A stretch of 64,000 nucleotides of DNA from an uncultured Flavobacteriaceae bacterium (GTDB lineage: Bacteria > Bacteroidota > Bacteroidia > Flavobacteriales > Flavobacteriaceae). Location: positions 310,001 to 374,000 of the forward strand of contig CANLUH010000003.1 of the NCBI GenBank assembly GCA_947494205.1. Direction: 5' to 3'. The notes under the pieces were generated by a model. It was not told the DNA's origin, searched no databases, and saw only the letters and a list, made by a program, of their open reading frames with translations. Made by a program: the position numbers and the translations under genes. This document shows positions 18,840 through 27,980 of the stretch, one piece after another; positions within the stretch are counted from its first letter, which is position 1, and every line of letters starts with the position of its first letter.

Positions 18840-20134
18840 TAGTATTCGTACTATTATTAAGTCTGTATAGCTGTAAAAAAGAGCCAGAAGTACAAGAAAT
18901 AGCAGAACCTATAGCTGTTGTAGAACCAGAAGATGTTTACGAATTTGGTTTTAACCTAAATGAATTTGTTGTAAAAAGAGACACCATAAGAAAAGGAGAT
19001 ACCTTTGGTGCAATTTTAGAACGAAATCAAATAGGCTATTCCGAAATCTTTAAGATTGCAGAACAAACAAAAGATAGTTTCGATATTAGACGCTTGCGAC
19101 CAGGTAAGCCATATACGCTATTATGTTCAACAGATTCTTTACAACGCCCTAAATGTTTTATCTATCAACCAAACAAGGAAGATTATATTGTTGTAAACTT
19201 TCAAGATTCCATACATGCATATTCAGACTCTAAGCCCATTAAGTTTGTTGAAAAAGAAGTGTCTGGAATTATAAAATCAAGTATTTCTGAAGCTTTAGAC
19301 GAACAAGGAAAAAGTTTCAATATCGCACTTAAAATGTCTGATATTTATGCCTGGACTATAGATTTTACAAGGCTACAGAAAAACGATAAATTCAAAGTTA
19401 TTTACACCGAAAAGTATATAGATGATAGTATTTATGCCGGAATCGATAATATTAAAGCGGCTTATTTTGAACATAATAAGAAATCTATATATGCTTTTGA
19501 GTTTGAAACAGACTCTGTAAAAGGAATAACAGATTACTTTAGTGAAGATGCTAAGAACTTACGTCGCGCCTTTTTAAAAGCACCAGTTAGTTTTAGCCGT
19601 ATCTCTTCAAGATATAATTTAAACAGACGTATAGCATTGTATGGTAATAGAGTACGTGCACACAAAGGAACCGATTTTGCTGCTAAAAGGGGAACTGAGA
19701 TTATGGCTACAGCAAATGGAACTGTAATAGAATCTGCAAAACGCGGCGGTAATGGAAATTATGTTAAAATACGACATAATGCTACTTACACAACACAATA
19801 CCTACACATGAAAAAACGTAAAGTTAAAGTAGGAGATTATGTTAAACAAGGAGATGTTATAGGTTGGGTCGGTATGACGGGAAATACCTCTGGTCCACAT
19901 GTATGTTACCGTTTTTGGAAAAATGGGAAACAAGTCGATCCATTTAAACAAAAACTACCAGAAGCAGAACCTATTTCCGATAGCTTAAAAGTAAAGTATT
20001 TAGAATTTATAAAACCTGTAAAAACGCAATTAGATGCAATTGAGTATCCAGAATTAAATAAAGAGGAAGGTGCTCAAGAACAAGATTTAAATACAGAATT
20101 AAAAGAAAACCAACTAATCACGCTATCAAAATAA
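18797..20134 (+). CDS. M23-family peptidoglycan DD-metallopeptidase lipoprotein
   Basis: From the chosen ATG the product has 445 residues and a good lipoprotein signal: a basic n-region (MEQGRNRKLGER), a hydrophobic stretch and the lipobox LYSC. This start lies inside the tryptophan dioxygenase gene, overlapping it by 43 bases in another frame; an in-frame ATG at 18743 would add 18 residues and weaken the signal. An N-terminal LysM/OapA-like segment (KGDTFGAILERNQ) is followed by a LytM/M23 peptidase domain with all zinc and catalytic residues: HKGTDFAA, YLHM and GPHVCY. It should cut peptide cross-links of peptidoglycan in the periplasm. Confidence 0.9.
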   Translation: MEQGRNRKLGERCLIVFVLLLSLYSCKKEPEVQEIAEPIAVVEPEDVYEFGFNLNEFVVKRDTIRKGDTFGAILERNQIGYSEIFKIAEQTKDSFDIRRLRPGKPYTLLCSTDSLQRPKCFIYQPNKEDYIVVNFQDSIHAYSDSKPIKFVEKEVSGIIKSSISEALDEQGKSFNIALKMSDIYAWTIDFTRLQKNDKFKVIYTEKYIDDSIYAGIDNIKAAYFEHNKKSIYAFEFETDSVKGITDYFSEDAKNLRRAFLKAPVSFSRISSRYNLNRRIALYGNRVRAHKGTDFAAKRGTEIMATANGTVIESAKRGGNGNYVKIRHNATYTTQYLHMKKRKVKVGDYVKQGDVIGWVGMTGNTSGPHVCYRFWKNGKQVDPFKQKLPEAEPISDSLKVKYLEFIKPVKTQLDAIEYPELNKEEGAQEQDLNTELKENQLITLSK

Positions 20135-21777
20135 TGGCATTACCTAATATCAACCCAACAGAAACTAATGCTTGGAAAGCATTACAAGAACATTTTACAG
20201 CAGTAAAAGATGTTAAAATGAAAGATTTATTTGCTCAAAATTCAAACAGAGCAAATGATTTTACAGTAAAATGGGAAGATTTTTATGTTGATTTTTCTAA
20301 AAATCGAATCACAAAAGAGACTTTTAAATTACTACAAGATTTAGCAGAAGAAGTAAAACTTAAAGACGCTATTAATAGTTATTATTCAGGAGCTATTATT
20401 AATCAAACAGAAGAAAGAGCTGTTTTACATACAGCATTACGTGCTAAAGCAATAGATTCTGTTTTGGTAAATGGAGAAAATGTAATACCAGAAATAACAA
20501 AGGTTAAGGCTAAAATAGAAAGCTTTACCAATCAAGTAGTCAATGGAGAAAGAAAAGGCTATACTAATAAATCCTTTACAGATATAGTTAATATAGGTAT
20601 TGGAGGCTCAGACTTAGGGCCAGCAATGGTTGTAGACTCTCTACAGTATTACAAAAACCATTTAACTACGCATTTTGTTAGTAATGTAGATGGAGATCAT
20701 GTAAATGAAGTTATTAAAAAGTTAAATCCAGAAACAACATTATTTGTAATAGTCTCTAAAACCTTTACAACACAAGAAACATTATCTAATGCGAATACTA
20801 TTAGAGAATGGTTTTTAAAGCATACCGATAGCGAACAAGTAGCCAAACACTTTGTTGCAGTATCTACAAATATCGAAAAGGTAAAAGATTTTGGTATAGA
20901 TGAAGTTAATATCTTTCCAATGTGGAATTGGGTAGGCGGTCGTTTTTCTTTATGGAGTGCAGTAGGTTTAACAATAAGTTTAACAGTTGGCTATTCAAAT
21001 TTTGAAAGTCTTTTAAATGGAGCCAATAAAATGGATACTCATTTTAAAACAGAGGATTTCGATAAAAATATACCAGTAATCTTAGCCTTATTAAGTGTTT
21101 GGTATAATAACTTCTTTAAAGCAGAAAGTGAAGCTGTAATTGCGTATTCTCAATATTTAAACCAATTTGCAACCTACCTTCAACAAGGTATAATGGAAAG
21201 CAATGGTAAAAGTGTAGATAGAAATGGTAAGCGTGTTAACTACGAAACAGGAACACTTATTTGGGGAGAACCAGGAACGAATTCACAACATGCCTTTTTT
21301 CAGTTAATACACCAAGGTACAAAATTAATACCAGCAGACTTTATAGGTTTTGCGACAAGCCTGCATGGTAATAAAGACCATCAAGATAAGTTAATGTCTA
21401 ATTATATAGCACAAACAGAAGCGTTATTAAATGGAAAGACAGAAGCAGAAGTAGTTGGTGAATTGAAAACGCAGAACCTTTCAGAAGAACAAATACAGAA
21501 ACTCTTACCGTTTAAAGTATTTGAAGGAAATAAACCAACAAACTCCATATTTATTACAAAACTTACACCAGAAAGTTTAGGAGAGTTAATAGCAATGTAC
21601 GAGCATAAAATATTTGTACAAGGTATTATATGGAATATTTTTAGTTATGATCAATTTGGAGTAGAATTAGGAAAGCAATTGGCTAATACTATACTATCAG
21701 AATTCGAAATTAACACAATTACGAATCATGATGCATCCACGCAAAATCTTTTAGAATACTATAAACAATTAAGATAA
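20134..21777 (+). CDS. pgi: Glucose-6-phosphate isomerase
   Basis: This cytoplasmic glycolytic enzyme interconverts glucose-6-phosphate and fructose-6-phosphate. The 547-residue length is normal. The family signatures are present: IGGSDLGPAMV, SKTFTTQET, NWVGGRFSLWSAVG and TNSQHAFFQLIHQGT, with the catalytic glutamate in ESNGK and lysine in YDQFGVELGKQL. Its start overlaps the stop codon of the M23 peptidase gene (TAATG), so it belongs to the same transcript. No clear terminator follows; the next gene has its own promoter-like element at 21900. Confidence 0.97.
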   Translation: MALPNINPTETNAWKALQEHFTAVKDVKMKDLFAQNSNRANDFTVKWEDFYVDFSKNRITKETFKLLQDLAEEVKLKDAINSYYSGAIINQTEERAVLHTALRAKAIDSVLVNGENVIPEITKVKAKIESFTNQVVNGERKGYTNKSFTDIVNIGIGGSDLGPAMVVDSLQYYKNHLTTHFVSNVDGDHVNEVIKKLNPETTLFVIVSKTFTTQETLSNANTIREWFLKHTDSEQVAKHFVAVSTNIEKVKDFGIDEVNIFPMWNWVGGRFSLWSAVGLTISLTVGYSNFESLLNGANKMDTHFKTEDFDKNIPVILALLSVWYNNFFKAESEAVIAYSQYLNQFATYLQQGIMESNGKSVDRNGKRVNYETGTLIWGEPGTNSQHAFFQLIHQGTKLIPADFIGFATSLHGNKDHQDKLMSNYIAQTEALLNGKTEAEVVGELKTQNLSEEQIQKLLPFKVFEGNKPTNSIFITKLTPESLGELIAMYEHKIFVQGIIWNIFSYDQFGVELGKQLANTILSEFEINTITNHDASTQNLLEYYKQLR

Positions 21778-21899
21778 TTGTTGTTAAAAACTTGTGTATA
21801 GTTTTGTTTTTTAAAATCTTATAAAAAGTAGGAATTAAGTTATCTTGCCATGCTGTAAAAATGTTAACAATAAGTTAATAATAAACATAAGTTTATATG

Positions 21900-21907
21900 T
21901 ATTTTTG
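21900..21907 (+). promoter_or_regulatory. -7 promoter element TATTTTTG for the first TonB receptor
   Basis: TATTTTTG matches TAnnTTTG and lies 39 bases before the receptor start codon in an AT-rich region containing two TTAA-rich stretches upstream. Confidence 0.45.
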
Positions 21908-21946
21908 CACAAAATTTAAATTAATCAACTTTTTTAACTAAACAAA

Positions 21947-24502
21947 ATGAAGAACACATTCAAATTTTTGTTTTTTGCAGTAACACTTATGTTTTCTGCG
22001 ATTACAATGGCTCAAAGTACAGTAACAGGAACTGTATTAGATCCAGAAACTAATGAACCTTTACCAGGAGTAAATGTTATTGAAGTAGGCACATCTAACG
22101 GAATGTCTAGTGATTTTGATGGAAATTTCTCAATAACAACAGAGTCTACCAATGCAACGGTAACTTTATCTTATGTTGGGTACCTAACAAAAGAATTTAC
22201 AATTACTGGAGACACTAATTTAGGTGAGATTGTACTAGACCCAAGTGAATTTGGTTTAGAAGAGGTAGCAATTATTGCTTCTGTTGCAGTAGATAGAAAA
22301 ACGCCAGTAGCGGTTTCTACTATTAGAACTGCAGACATTGAATTAAAATTAGGAACACAAGAATTCCCTGAAGTTTTAAAGTCTACACCAGGTGTGTATG
22401 CTACTAAAGCAGGTGGTGGTTTTGGAGACGGACGTATTAACCTACGTGGTTTTAACTCAGAAAATGTTGCGGTAATGATTAACGGTGTTCCAGTAAACGA
22501 TATGGAAAATGGTCGTGTATTCTGGAGTAACTGGGCAGGTTTAGGAGACGTAACAAGCTCTATGCAAGTACAAAGAGGTTTAGGTGCATCTAAAGTGGCT
22601 GTGCCATCTGTAGGTGGAACAATTAACATTCTTTCTAAAACTACAGATATTGAAGAAGGTGGTAATATTTACACAACTTTAGCTAACGATGGTTATAAAA
22701 AGTTTGGTTTTACATATTCTACAGGTTTAATGGATAATGGTTTTGCAGCAACAGTTTCTGCTTCAAAAACAGACGGAGCTCTTTTTATAGATGGAACAGA
22801 TTTTAATGCAGTATCTTACTTTTTAAATCTTTCTAAACAAATTAACGAAAATCATAAAATTTCATTTACTGCTTTTGGTGCTAAACAACGTCACGGACAA
22901 AGACAAAATAGACACTCAATAGATACTTACAGACAAAGTGAAAGAGGAAGAAAGTTTAATTCAGATTGGGGTTACAAAAACGGACAAGTAACATTTCAAG
23001 AAGATAACTTCTACCATAAACCACAAATCTCTTTAAACCATTATTGGGATATTAGTGATAGAACATCATTATCTACAGCAGCTTACGTTTCTTTCGGTTC
23101 TGGAGGAGGAGGAGGATTCCGAGGTGTTAATAAATTTTTAATTAACCCTGATGGAACAAGTGATTACAGAGACGGATTATATGGTCCAATCAATTTCGAT
23201 AAAATTGTAGACGAAAATGAAGCATTAGGAGCTAATGGTTCTGAAACAATATTACGTGCTTCTCGTAACGATCATAACTGGTATGGAGTGTTATCTACTT
23301 TAAAAACTGACTTAACAGACGATTTAGTGTTTTTAGGAGGTTTAGATTACAGAAACTACAAAGGTATTCACTTCCAAGAAGTAACAGACTTATTAGGAGG
23401 ACAGTATTATGCAGATGCAGGATCTAACGAAAATAATCCGTTAGGAATTTCTCAAGTAGGAGATAAAATTAACTACCATAATGATGGTTTAGTAGGATGG
23501 TTAGGAGCTTTTGCTCAAGTAGAATACGATGTAAATGAGAATTTCAACACATTCCTTTCATTAGCAGCATCTAATACATCATACAAAAGAATTGATTACT
23601 TTAATTATTTAGATAGTGATCCATTACAAGAAACAGATCGTTACAATTTCTTTGGTTTTAGTGCTAAAGGTGGAGCTAACTATCGTCTAGACGATAACCA
23701 TAATGTATTTGCTAACTTAGGATACTTTGAGAAAGCTGCAAATTTCGATGCTGTATTCTTAAACTTTAGTAACGATAACATTAATGCAGATGCAGAAAAC
23801 CAAAAAATCTCTAGTTTCGAATTAGGATACGGATATAGAGCCGAAAAGCTATCTGCAAATGTAAATATATACAGAACAGCTTGGAATGATAGAACAGAAA
23901 CACAAAGTTTCCAACAACCAGATGGTACACGTGCAACAGCTAACATTTTAGGGGTTAATGCAATTCACCAAGGTATTGAAGTTGATTTTGTTTACAAGCC
24001 AACAGATAAGCTTAATATAACAGGTATGGTGTCTTTAGGAGACTGGAGATGGGAAAATAACTTAACAGATGTTCAGATTTTTGATGAAGAACAAAATTTA
24101 GTAGATACAGTAAATTTATTTATTGAAGATTTACGAGTAGGTGATGCAGCACAAACAACTATGGCATTAGGAATGAACTATAAGCTTGCACCAAAAACAA
24201 GATTAACTATAGATTATAACTATTTTGATAACTTGTATGCAGATTTTGATCCGAGTGATAGAGGTACAGAAGGTGCAGGAGATGCGTGGAAAGTACCAGC
24301 TTACGGTATCTTTGATACAGCATTCTCTCACGGATTCTCTTTTGGGTCTTTCGATGCTGTGTTAACAGGAAGAATGAATAACATTTTCGATACGGAATAT
24401 ATCGCAGATGCTTTAGATGGTGCTGGTTCTAATGAAAGAACAGCTTTAGTATACTATGGTTTCGGAAGAACATTTAGTGTTGGATTGAAACTTAAATTTT
24501 AA
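21947..24502 (+). CDS. TonB-dependent receptor with carboxypeptidase-like N-terminal domain
   Basis: The 851-residue outer-membrane protein has a signal peptide (1-22, ending TMAQ), a carboxypeptidase regulatory-like domain (about 24-105, with VTGTVLDPETNEPLPGVNV), a plug (about 118-230) and a TonB-type barrel ending in GLKLKF. Such receptors import a ligand across the outer membrane using TonB-ExbBD energy. The lipoprotein encoded 11 bases downstream is the likely ligand-binding partner. It is not a SusD homologue by sequence, so this is not a standard SusCD glycan system. The ligand is unknown. Confidence 0.93.
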   Translation: MKNTFKFLFFAVTLMFSAITMAQSTVTGTVLDPETNEPLPGVNVIEVGTSNGMSSDFDGNFSITTESTNATVTLSYVGYLTKEFTITGDTNLGEIVLDPSEFGLEEVAIIASVAVDRKTPVAVSTIRTADIELKLGTQEFPEVLKSTPGVYATKAGGGFGDGRINLRGFNSENVAVMINGVPVNDMENGRVFWSNWAGLGDVTSSMQVQRGLGASKVAVPSVGGTINILSKTTDIEEGGNIYTTLANDGYKKFGFTYSTGLMDNGFAATVSASKTDGALFIDGTDFNAVSYFLNLSKQINENHKISFTAFGAKQRHGQRQNRHSIDTYRQSERGRKFNSDWGYKNGQVTFQEDNFYHKPQISLNHYWDISDRTSLSTAAYVSFGSGGGGGFRGVNKFLINPDGTSDYRDGLYGPINFDKIVDENEALGANGSETILRASRNDHNWYGVLSTLKTDLTDDLVFLGGLDYRNYKGIHFQEVTDLLGGQYYADAGSNENNPLGISQVGDKINYHNDGLVGWLGAFAQVEYDVNENFNTFLSLAASNTSYKRIDYFNYLDSDPLQETDRYNFFGFSAKGGANYRLDDNHNVFANLGYFEKAANFDAVFLNFSNDNINADAENQKISSFELGYGYRAEKLSANVNIYRTAWNDRTETQSFQQPDGTRATANILGVNAIHQGIEVDFVYKPTDKLNITGMVSLGDWRWENNLTDVQIFDEEQNLVDTVNLFIEDLRVGDAAQTTMALGMNYKLAPKTRLTIDYNYFDNLYADFDPSDRGTEGAGDAWKVPAYGIFDTAFSHGFSFGSFDAVLTGRMNNIFDTEYIADALDGAGSNERTALVYYGFGRTFSVGLKLKF

Positions 24503-24513
24503 AAAAAAAGAAA

Positions 24514-26163
24514 ATGAAAAAAGTAGTTTATTTATTAATCGTCTTAGGGGCAATCTTTACAGGTTGTAACCCTTTAGAAGACATCAATAATAGTATTGAT
24601 GCAGAAGCAAACCCGATAGTTGGTAATTTAGAATACACCTTAGTTGAAGAAGATTATACAGATGAGGATTTATTAAACCTTGACGAAACATATTTTGAGT
24701 CTGTAGATGCTGCTAAATTAGCTTTACCTGGATTCTTATCAGGAAAATATCCTAATTTTGGACAAGGGTCAACTGTAAATGTTGGATATAACTTATTTGT
24801 AGGAGACGCTGAAGGTGTAAGTGAGTTTATTAATTCAGATACTTATAACTTACAAAACTCAGATTATGCTTCTTTTGGAAGTGATGCTTTCGGTTTTTAT
24901 CCAGAGGAAACTCCAGAGGATTTTATACCAGCAATATTAGATGCTCAAGTAGCATCTCCAGTTGCAGATCAAATAGTATTAGCAACATTTAAGCAATACA
25001 CAGAAACGCCTGTTGTAGGATTAAGTAACTTATATGAAGCAACATTTCCAACAAACTTTGCTGATTTTGAAAATGTAGACTTATTAGGAGCGCAAGGATG
25101 GACAGAAGGACCAGATAATGTACAAGGATCAGGTTTCTCTGGTGGAGCAGTTGCTAATAACGACTGGTTTGTATCTCCAGCAATAGATTTAACAGGAGAA
25201 ACAGATTTAAAATTCCAGATTACACAACGTATTAACTTTGTAAACGGAATGCCAGAATTATTCAATGTTAAAATTTCTACAGATTACACACCAGGTACTG
25301 CACCTTCATCTGCAACTTGGGAGATTTTTGATATTGACAAAACTGAATCAGGTGATTTTGTAACTTCAGAAAACTATGATTTCTCTGCTTACGATGGTCA
25401 AACAATTTTTGTTGCCTTCCATTTCACATCTACAGATATGGTAGCGCCACGTTGGAGAATACAATCGTTTGCTATTAAAACAACAGGAGTAGAAGGAGAT
25501 ACAGAGAACTTAGGAGAATACTATACGTATTCTGGATCTGAGTGGGAATTAACAGATGACGTGTATTACTTAAGTTCTGCAGATTACGATTCTATGGGAG
25601 AAGATTTTGGTCAACCTGGACGTTTCGATAACTTTAGTGGTAGTGTTGCACCAGAAGATTATTTACCTCAGTTTTTAGATATTAAATATCCTTTTGCACA
25701 AGAAGAAGATGAAATCTATATTGTTTATAATTTCTTTTCAGGAGGCGTTAGCAGACAAGGAAACCTTTACACATTTACAAACGGAGAATGGGTAGGAGAT
25801 ACAGATATTATTGCAACATCTTTACAGTTCGGATTTAACGAAGGATTGTGGGAACCAGACAATACTATTGCGTATTCATTTGTACAAGCTGATTACGATG
25901 CTATTGTTTCTGCTTTAGCAGCAACATACCCAGGACCAACAGATAGTATGAGTAACTTTGGTAACTTTGAAAGAAGACCAGGTAATGCTAACGAATGGAC
26001 TAACGATATGGTTTTAGAAGCTTTAAATGTCGTTTTAGATAATATTAACCCTTCTGCTGAAGAAGCACAAAAGTACGTTGCAACTGTAGCTATCTACGAT
26101 GGTTCAGTTGGAACAGAAGCATTTGCTGTTATTAAAGAAGGCGGTGTTTGGGTATACCAATAA
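24514..26163 (+). CDS. Surface lipoprotein with choice-of-anchor J-like domain
   Basis: The 549-residue product starts with a lipoprotein signal peptide (lipobox IFTGC, C18). About residues 160-330 resemble the jelly-roll 'choice-of-anchor J'/cleaved adhesin fold (LLGAQGWTEG, DWFVSPAIDLTG, VAFHFTSTDMVAPRWRIQSF). On either side are repeated segments with the pattern YYLSSADYDSMG/YSFVQADYDAIV and FGNFERRPG/FDNFSG, suggesting an internal repeat of a roughly 100-residue module. The protein is probably surface exposed and binds the ligand of the preceding receptor. A strong terminator follows. Confidence 0.82.
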   Translation: MKKVVYLLIVLGAIFTGCNPLEDINNSIDAEANPIVGNLEYTLVEEDYTDEDLLNLDETYFESVDAAKLALPGFLSGKYPNFGQGSTVNVGYNLFVGDAEGVSEFINSDTYNLQNSDYASFGSDAFGFYPEETPEDFIPAILDAQVASPVADQIVLATFKQYTETPVVGLSNLYEATFPTNFADFENVDLLGAQGWTEGPDNVQGSGFSGGAVANNDWFVSPAIDLTGETDLKFQITQRINFVNGMPELFNVKISTDYTPGTAPSSATWEIFDIDKTESGDFVTSENYDFSAYDGQTIFVAFHFTSTDMVAPRWRIQSFAIKTTGVEGDTENLGEYYTYSGSEWELTDDVYYLSSADYDSMGEDFGQPGRFDNFSGSVAPEDYLPQFLDIKYPFAQEEDEIYIVYNFFSGGVSRQGNLYTFTNGEWVGDTDIIATSLQFGFNEGLWEPDNTIAYSFVQADYDAIVSALAATYPGPTDSMSNFGNFERRPGNANEWTNDMVLEALNVVLDNINPSAEEAQKYVATVAIYDGSVGTEAFAVIKEGGVWVYQ

Positions 26164-26186
26164 GACATAATATTACAAATATATTT

Positions 26187-26218
26187 AAAAACCGCTTCTT
26201 AAATGAAGCGGTTTTTTT
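26187..26218 (+). terminator. Intrinsic terminator after first receptor/lipoprotein operon
   Basis: AAAAACCGCTTC (26187-26198) pairs perfectly with GAAGCGGTTTTT (26205-26216), loop TTAAAT, followed by further T residues. Confidence 0.88.
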
Positions 26219-26234
26219 ATGGGTAATAATTAAC

Positions 26235-26242
26235 TACATTTG
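26235..26242 (+). promoter_or_regulatory. -7 promoter element TACATTTG for the small membrane protein
   Basis: TACATTTG matches TAnnTTTG and lies 30 bases before the ATG at 26273, just after the terminator. It also shows that the longer in-frame TTG start at 26240 is not the real one, because that codon is inside the promoter. Confidence 0.5.
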
Positions 26243-26272
26243 TTACAAACAAAAACCAAAAAAACTAAATCT

Positions 26273-26710
26273 ATGTATTCAACAGTAAAAACACTACACT
26301 CATATTGGGCTTATGTAGTACTATTTATGATAGTTATTGCAACATTTAATGCCTTAATAAAACACTTTGGTAAAAAAGAATATGAAGCTAAAGACTTCAG
26401 GATTGCCTTATTTACGTTAATAGTATCTCATATTATGTTATTAATAGGAGTTGTGTTATTCTTTGCTGCAGATTACATAGGAATAATAAGTGAGACGGGA
26501 ATGGGAGCAGTAATGAAAAATGCAGCATTGCGTTCAAACATCATAGAACACCCAATAACAATGATTTTAGCTGTAGCTTTTATTACTATTGGTTACTCTA
26601 AACATAAAAAGAAATTAACCTCAGCAGGGAAGTTAAAACCTTTAGCTATATTTTATACTATAGCTTTAGTACTAATTTTAGCGAAAATTCCTTGGAAGAC
26701 TTGGTTTTAA
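26273..26710 (+). CDS. Four-helix membrane protein, cytochrome b-like
   Basis: The 145-residue product (start MYSTVKTLHSYWAY) has four predicted membrane helices and conserved-looking histidines in LHSYWAY, VSHIMLL and IEHPITM, spaced as possible heme ligands. Similar short Bacteroidota proteins are, from memory, often annotated as cytochrome b-like, without experimental proof. It has its own promoter-like element and ends at a strong bidirectional terminator shared with the convergent nuclease gene. Confidence 0.7.
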   Translation: MYSTVKTLHSYWAYVVLFMIVIATFNALIKHFGKKEYEAKDFRIALFTLIVSHIMLLIGVVLFFAADYIGIISETGMGAVMKNAALRSNIIEHPITMILAVAFITIGYSKHKKKLTSAGKLKPLAIFYTIALVLILAKIPWKTWF

Positions 26711-26727
26711 TCTTAAATTGAAATCAT

Positions 26728-26765
26728 AAAAAAAGCGATTCTTATTTATAAGAATCGCTTTTTTT
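26728..26765. terminator. Strong bidirectional terminator
   Basis: A 17-bp perfect stem (26728-26744 with 26749-26765, core AAGCGATTCTTA) with a 4-base loop TTTA has A and T runs on both sides. It lies between two convergent genes and should work in both directions. Confidence 0.88.
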
Positions 26766-26784
26766 ATTTGGAAATATGGATGAA

Positions 26785-27837
26785 TTACTTGACCTCCTTA
26801 ATTAAATAAATATAAACAGGAAAGTGATCACTAAAACCACCGGTAAAACTTCCGTTAGAGAAGCTACGTTTAGGGTACCCCTTGTAACGTCCTTTTTTAC
26901 TTATTAAATAGTTCTTGTTAAAAATCCCTGCTTTGTATAACTTAAAAGAATCGTAACCCTCTTCAATTAAAGGTTTAGTCACCATTATTTGGTCAAATAA
27001 ACTCCAGCTATCTCTATAGGCATTAGAACCTAATCCCTTTTTGTAAAAATTCATCATTGGGTTATAAATCCCTTTAAACTCTACATTCTTCTTTTTACGT
27101 TTCGCGTTAAGCGTTTCTTTTACACTAGCATTATTAGGGTTATCGTTTAAATCGCCCATAGTAATAATTTTAGCATAAGGATCTATAACTTGTAAAGAAT
27201 CTATAATACGTTTATTTAGTTTAGCCGCAGCTACACGCTTAGCTCTACTTTTAGCTTCACCTCCACGTCTAGATGGCCAGTGGTTAACAATGACGTGAAT
27301 TTTTTCACCATCTAAATTACCAGTAACTAAAAGTTGATCTCTAGTGTAAATACGTTTTCCAGAACTATCATTAAATATTTTTAAAGTGTGAGAACTCTTA
27401 GAAATAGGTTGAAATAAATTCTTTTGGTATAATAAACCAACATCAATACCACGATGATCAGGGGAGTTAAAATGAATAATACCGTAATCTTTAGCTAAAA
27501 GTAAAGGGTCATTAACAACATGTTCTAAAACATCAATGTTTTCAACTTCGGCTACACCAACTAAAGCAGGTGTATTTTTAGTATCCTTAGCACCAATATC
27601 TGCAATTACGCGAGCCATATTATGTACTTTCTTTTTATAAACCTCTTCACGATTGGCTTTCATCTCCATAATTGGGCTAGCTTCATCGTTTTTATCTGGA
27701 TCATTTATAGGATCGAACAGATTTTCAAGATTATAAAAAGCAACAGTATGAATTTTATACTTTTTTGCTTCTTGAGCATTTAAACTCACAACTGCCGTTA
27801 TTAAAGCAACTGAGAGCCAGTTTTTTAGGTTTTTCAT
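26785..27837 (-). CDS. Secreted endonuclease/exonuclease/phosphatase family protein
   Basis: The 350-residue product has a signal peptide (1-21, ending SLNAQ) and an EEP catalytic domain like DNase I and exonuclease III. Motifs are FYNLENLFD, the catalytic glutamate in VGVAEVEN, HRGIDVGLLY, VNHWPSRRGG (histidine), MGDLNDNPN and the C-terminal SDHFPVY. It is therefore likely to cut phosphodiester bonds of DNA or another phosphoester in the periplasm or outside the cell. The ATG at 27835-27837 gives the correct signal peptide; an upstream in-frame start adds ten residues. It is divergent from the second TonB receptor gene and may share its function. Confidence 0.87.
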   Translation of the reverse strand: MKNLKNWLSVALITAVVSLNAQEAKKYKIHTVAFYNLENLFDPINDPDKNDEASPIMEMKANREEVYKKKVHNMARVIADIGAKDTKNTPALVGVAEVENIDVLEHVVNDPLLLAKDYGIIHFNSPDHRGIDVGLLYQKNLFQPISKSSHTLKIFNDSSGKRIYTRDQLLVTGNLDGEKIHVIVNHWPSRRGGEAKSRAKRVAAAKLNKRIIDSLQVIDPYAKIITMGDLNDNPNNASVKETLNAKRKKKNVEFKGIYNPMMNFYKKGLGSNAYRDSWSLFDQIMVTKPLIEEGYDSFKLYKAGIFNKNYLISKKGRYKGYPKRSFSNGSFTGGFSDHFPVYIYLIKEVK

Positions 27838-27912
27838 TAGGGTAAATGTTATGTTATTGTTATGCAAGCATACAAAATGTCTGCCAAAAGTAAATAATTC
27901 TCAGAAAAAATG

Positions 27913-27920
27913 TACCTTTG
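27913..27920 (+). promoter_or_regulatory. -7 promoter element TACCTTTG for the second TonB receptor
   Basis: TACCTTTG is an exact match to TAnnTTTG and lies 60 bases before the receptor start codon. Confidence 0.55.
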
Positions 27921-27980
27921 CCCGCCTTAAATAATTAATATTTAACGTAAAACCCCAATTTATTAACTATAAATTCTAAT

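Noticed and set aside
21947..26163. SusC/SusD glycan utilisation locus
   Set aside because: The receptor lacks clear SusC likeness in length and the lipoprotein has no SusD/TPR-like features; no glycoside hydrolase is nearby.
26240..26272. Upstream TTG start for the small membrane protein
   Set aside because: The codon is inside the -7 promoter element, and the ATG at 26273 gives the better N-terminus.
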